Assembly: GCA_902795875.1 (NCBI GenBank) | Contig: CADBND010000111.1 | Span: 1 to 10,477, forward strand | DNA: 10,477 nucleotides | DNA from: an uncultured Erysipelotrichaceae bacterium | Lineage (GTDB): Bacteria > Bacillota_I > Bacilli_A > Erysipelotrichales > Erysipelotrichaceae | Direction of reading: 5' to 3' | Shown: piece after piece, positions 7,438 through 10,477 of the stretch | Numbering within the stretch: position 1 is the first letter of the stretch | Layout of the letters: every line of letters starts with the position of its first letter | Notes under the pieces: model-generated | Told to the model about the DNA's origin: nothing | The model's input: only the letters and a program-made list of their open reading frames with translations | The model's database searches: none | Position numbers and translations under genes: made by a program

Positions 7438-9392
7438 AAAAACTGAAATTTGATCTTCGATTCCTTTATCTGTTTATTCCGATGCTTCTTCTGGAAGTGA
7501 TCTTTCATTTCGTCCAGTTCGAGGGGATCGACTTTTTTTCTTTCCTGAGAATATTCTTTTTTGTTTCGTTCCTGTCCTTATTTATCGCTTTGATATTCCG
7601 ATGGATCAAGAACAGGAAGGCATATTACATTTTTGGGATCGTGCTGATGTTCTGGTTCAGTGCATACAGTTTTGTGGAACTGATCTTCAAGAATTCGATG
7701 AATGATTTCTATTCCTTCGGAACGGTATCCGACGGTGCAGGGCGTATCGCACAGTACGCTTTGATCTTCGTTCAGTCGGCAAAGCCTTCCTACTATCTGT
7801 GCTTTGCAGGCATCATCGTATATCTGCTTCTGCACAGATTCGTAAAGTTTAATGAAAAAGGCCCGTACCAGCTTCCGGCGATCTTTGCGATCCTGTCGTT
7901 TCTTCTTCTGGTGGTGTCGATGGACCTGGGTTCAGGCGTCAATTCTATTCTGAAGACCTACGGTACTTTTTCCAATAAGACGGTCATCGTCGATAAATAT
8001 GGCATTCAGCACTTCTTTTTCCGCGATCTTTCCGCTCTTGTTTATAAGGTACCGGAAACGATCGATATCGTTGATGAAGAACCTGAAGATGCAGAACCGG
8101 TCCTCGTTCCTGAAAGGAAGCGCGTGATCAATGATACGCAATGGAAATCCATTGCGGCATCCGAAGAAAACGCCAATATGCAGACGATCGACAAGTATCT
8201 TATGAGCAAGTCCATCACACAGCCAAACGAGATGACGGGCATCTTTAAAGATTACAATTTCATCTATTTTATGGTGGAAGCGGGCGATTATCTGATGATC
8301 GACAAGGATCTGACACCGACCTTATACAAGATGTATACGGAAGGCATCCATTTCTCGAATCACCACACGCCTTTATATTCCTGCGCGACAGGGGAATCGG
8401 AACTGGTATCCTATCTTTCCATTTTCCCCTATGTGGATGTCTGTACTCCCAACTATATCGCGGGAATTCAGTACTATGAAGCGCTTCCTTATCTGTTCAA
8501 GAATGCCGGTTACAGGACCTTCGCTTTGCATAACTGGCGTGATGAATTCTACGAGAGGAAAGAGATCTTACCGGCCGTTGGCTTCGATGCTTACTACGAT
8601 ATCGATGATATCTGGCAAGATAAGACCATACAGCATACCAACGGCTGGCAATCCGATTCGATGCTGATCGAACAGGCGATCAAGCACATCGATGAAGCGG
8701 ATGGCAAGTTCTTCTGCGATATCATCACTTCCGTCATGCATTTCCCGTATGATGAATCTTCTTACTGGGGAGACTATTATCTTGATGAAGTCAGTGCGGT
8801 CCATCCGGACTGGGACATCAAATTCAAACGTTACATGTCCAAATGTATGGACTTTGACAAAGGTCTTGAGATCCTGCTGAATTATCTTGAAGAGAAGGGC
8901 ATTGCCGATACGACAACCATCTGTATCTATCCGGATCACCGTCCGTACTGGATGGATTATGATAAGCTCATGGAGCTCACACGTCCTCTTGATCCGAAGA
9001 GATCGGGAGAGAATGGCATCTATCGTGAACCACTTATCATCTATAACAAGAATACCGGTCCGATCGTCAACGAGAACTACTGTTCCACGCTCGATCATGC
9101 ACCGACGATCGCCAACCTGTACGATCTGAACTACGATCCGCGTCTTTTCATGGGATCGGATATATTTGATGGGGAAAAGACCGTCATCCTGGCTAATGGC
9201 AACTGGATCAATTCACGCGGTTTCTACGATGCGACGACAGAGAAGTTTACTCCCAATGATCCGAATGATCAGGTAGATAACGCCTATGTCAGCCGTATCA
9301 ATTCTTCCGTACAGAATACGATCAACATTTCTTATCTGATCATGGATGAGGATTATTTTGCCAAAAGAAGTGCAATATGCAGTCCCCGTTAG
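7434..9392 (+). CDS. LTA synthase-family membrane sulfatase/phosphoglycerol transferase
   Basis: This 652-residue protein has five predicted membrane helices (about 10-27, 36-56, 64-85, 120-134, 147-164), then an extracellular alkaline-phosphatase/sulfatase-like domain, the LtaS architecture. Counterparts of the catalytic residues of Staphylococcus LtaS are visible: E282 (FMVEAGD), nucleophile T319 in CATGESE with the usual T-x3-E spacing, H436 (MHFPY) and D501-H502 (PDHRPYW). GYRTFALHNW and FYER resemble the glycerol-phosphate binding region. Such enzymes transfer glycerol-phosphate from phosphatidylglycerol to a growing lipoteichoic acid chain or to a sugar polymer. The motifs differ from classical LtaS (TSDAE, FWNR), so the acceptor is uncertain and I give no symbol. 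The ATG overlaps the xerC stop as ATGA, which implies co-translation. The last codons lie in a terminator-like hairpin. Confidence 0.88.
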   Translation: MKKLKFDLRFLYLFIPMLLLEVIFHFVQFEGIDFFSFLRIFFFVSFLSLFIALIFRWIKNRKAYYIFGIVLMFWFSAYSFVELIFKNSMNDFYSFGTVSDGAGRIAQYALIFVQSAKPSYYLCFAGIIVYLLLHRFVKFNEKGPYQLPAIFAILSFLLLVVSMDLGSGVNSILKTYGTFSNKTVIVDKYGIQHFFFRDLSALVYKVPETIDIVDEEPEDAEPVLVPERKRVINDTQWKSIAASEENANMQTIDKYLMSKSITQPNEMTGIFKDYNFIYFMVEAGDYLMIDKDLTPTLYKMYTEGIHFSNHHTPLYSCATGESELVSYLSIFPYVDVCTPNYIAGIQYYEALPYLFKNAGYRTFALHNWRDEFYERKEILPAVGFDAYYDIDDIWQDKTIQHTNGWQSDSMLIEQAIKHIDEADGKFFCDIITSVMHFPYDESSYWGDYYLDEVSAVHPDWDIKFKRYMSKCMDFDKGLEILLNYLEEKGIADTTTICIYPDHRPYWMDYDKLMELTRPLDPKRSGENGIYREPLIIYNKNTGPIVNENYCSTLDHAPTIANLYDLNYDPRLFMGSDIFDGEKTVILANGNWINSRGFYDATTEKFTPNDPNDQVDNAYVSRINSSVQNTINISYLIMDEDYFAKRSAICSPR

Positions 9393-9405
9393 GGCTGCAT
9401 ATTTT
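9374..9405 (+). terminator. Probable intrinsic terminator overlapping the stop codon of the LTA synthase-like gene
   Basis: AATATGCAG (9374-9382) pairs perfectly with CTGCATATT (9395-9403). CCC at 9384-9386 can add pairs with GGG at 9392-9394 across a one-base bulge, leaving a loop of about five bases that contains most of the TAG stop (9390-9392). A short T-run (9402-9405) follows. The stop codon is thus part of the hairpin, and the protein's last residues are encoded by its left arm and loop. The short T-run makes efficiency uncertain. Confidence 0.65.
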
Positions 9406-9419
9406 AAATACTAAGATCG

Positions 9420-9425
9420 AAAGGA
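9420..9425 (+). promoter_or_regulatory. Ribosome binding site of the MurE-like gene
   Basis: AAAGGA ends six bases before ATG 9432 and sets the start of the last gene. No convincing -35/-10 pair is visible in the 39-nt gap before it, so the ligase may be transcribed by read-through of the preceding hairpin or from a promoter inside the upstream gene. Confidence 0.6.
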
Positions 9426-9431
9426 AAGAGA

Positions 9432-10477
9432 ATGAAAGCCAGCACGATATTCGAAACAGATTCTGATGTCGAGATCAGAGCGATCATGTTTGATTCGCGG
9501 AAAAAGGTCGAAGATTCGATCTTTTTCGCAATGAAAGGGAAGATCAACGACGGGCATACTTTTATTGAGAAAGCGATCGAAAACGGTGCAGTCTGTATCG
9601 TTTACAGCGATGAGATCGATAAAAAGCATGATGATGTCCTCTATATAAGAAGTGATGATGTTACGGCATCTTATGTCTCTTTCTGTAAGGCATTTTACGG
9701 TGATCCGCTTTCAAAGATGAACGTTGTCGGAATTACCGGCACCAACGGAAAAACGACGATCGCTTGGATCCTGCGCTCCATCATCGCGCATTTTGAGAAA
9801 TGCGGATATATCGGAACGATGGGATACTATTACGGAGAAGAAGTCAAAGATTCAAAGCTGTGGCTGACTACGCCGAAACCGGATGAACTGTTCCGGATCG
9901 GAAAGGAAATGCTGGAGTATGGCTGCAAAGATCTGATACTGGAGGCCTCTTCCGAAGGCTTACAGACAAGAAGACTGGAACAGGTGGAATTCTCAACTGC
10001 CGTTTTCAACAATCTTTCCGGAGATCATTTCGATGTCCATGGGGATATGGAGTCCTATTTCAAGGCAAAATGCCTTCTCTTTTCCATGCTGAAAGAGGAT
10101 GGAAAAGCGATCATCAATATCGATGATGCTTACGGAAGAAGACTGATGGACATTTGTGAAAGAAGGAAGATCACCTATGGTATCGAAAACGATGCCGATT
10201 ATAAGGCAGAGAACATAGAACTGTATAACGATCATTCCGTTTTCGATCTTGTATATGAAGGAAAACGTTATCACATCACAACGAATGCTCTGGCTCTGTT
10301 CAATATCTATAATCTGCTTGCCGTAACGGCCGTCCTGAATGAAAACGGATTTGCGATCGATTCGATCCTTCCGTATCTGGAATACGTGGAGATGACTCCG
10401 GGCCGCAGCCAGATGATCAGGGTAGGCCAGGATTTCAACGTTGTCGTTGATTTTGCTTTCACACCCAATTCGTTTGA
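9432..10477 (+). CDS. murE: MurE-type UDP-MurNAc-dipeptide:amino acid ligase (3' end outside window)
   Basis: The first 348 codons of a Mur ligase. MurE adds the third amino acid to the peptidoglycan stem peptide in the cytoplasm, using ATP. FDSRKKVEDSIFFAMKG (20-36) and DGHTFIEKAIENGA are the MurE N-terminal UDP-binding domain. GITGTNGKTT (100-109) is the ATP loop. TTPKPDEL, LEASSEGL, NNLSGDHFDVHG and YFKAKCLLF, with K213 as the probable carbamylated lysine, form the central domain. TPGRSQMI and VVVDFAFTPNSF are where the C-terminal domain begins. MurD, MurF and folylpolyglutamate synthase share the loop but not this set of motifs. The usual DYAHTP here reads DFAFTP. The segment that would show whether lysine, diaminopimelate or another residue is used lies beyond the edge. 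The frame stays open to the last base. Confidence 0.85.
   Translation, partial: MKASTIFETDSDVEIRAIMFDSRKKVEDSIFFAMKGKINDGHTFIEKAIENGAVCIVYSDEIDKKHDDVLYIRSDDVTASYVSFCKAFYGDPLSKMNVVGITGTNGKTTIAWILRSIIAHFEKCGYIGTMGYYYGEEVKDSKLWLTTPKPDELFRIGKEMLEYGCKDLILEASSEGLQTRRLEQVEFSTAVFNNLSGDHFDVHGDMESYFKAKCLLFSMLKEDGKAIINIDDAYGRRLMDICERRKITYGIENDADYKAENIELYNDHSVFDLVYEGKRYHITTNALALFNIYNLLAVTAVLNENGFAIDSILPYLEYVEMTPGRSQMIRVGQDFNVVVDFAFTPNSF

Noticed and set aside
8568..9098. Antisense open frame of 176 codons inside the LTA synthase-like gene
   Set aside because: It lies wholly opposite a well-supported gene with intact catalytic motifs, shows no recognisable motif of its own, and is a product of the codon bias (GAT/ATC-rich genes leave the reverse frame open).
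10440..10477. Possible early stop or frameshift at the end of the MurE-like gene (final bases read TTTGA)
   Set aside because: In the gene's frame the last codons are TCG-TTT-GA, so the TGA is out of frame and the gene simply runs off the window edge.

Overview
The window is one strand of tightly packed housekeeping genes, all on the + strand. There is no mobile element, CRISPR array, RNA gene or gene-free stretch over about 50 bases. Gene content and order point to a low- to mid-GC member of the Bacillota. Signal peptidase, rbgA, rnhB, dprA, topA, trmFO and xerC form the conserved block that Bacillus subtilis carries in the same order (ylqF-rnhB-...-smf-topA-trmFO-codV), and TrmFO and a lipoteichoic acid synthase-like enzyme fit that group. 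The compact DprA, the loss of the sucCD genes and of clpQ-clpY-codY, and the moderate GC content would suit a reduced lineage such as Erysipelotrichia. That placement is inference.

Layout. Bases 1-2448 hold the 3' end of a type I signal peptidase gene, a COG1237-type metallo-beta-lactamase-fold hydrolase, the ribosome assembly GTPase RbgA and RNase HII. Gaps are 2-3 nt, or the genes overlap. A terminator-like hairpin (2450-2479) closes this group. Bases 2495-9392 hold dprA, topA, trmFO, xerC and a five-helix membrane sulfatase/LTA-synthase-family enzyme. The last four are linked by overlaps (ATGA junctions at 5250-5253 and 7434-7437, and a 17-nt overlap at 6526-6542). A hairpin that contains the stop codon of the last gene (9374-9405) probably ends this unit. 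Bases 9432 to the end hold the first 348 codons of a MurE-type Mur ligase, cut by the window edge.

Functionally, the genes serve protein export, 50S ribosome maturation, removal of RNA from DNA, DNA uptake/recombination, supercoil relaxation, tRNA m5U54 formation, chromosome dimer resolution, and anionic polymer and peptidoglycan synthesis. I do not see a new multi-gene system. The observations most worth checking are a strict codon-junction rule (ATC isoleucine codons apparently never follow a codon ending in A, and GATC is abundant), an altered DYAHTP motif in the MurE-like ligase, an LTA-synthase-like gene at the xerC-proximal site occupied by clpQY-codY in Bacillus, and terminator-like hairpins embedded in coding sequence.
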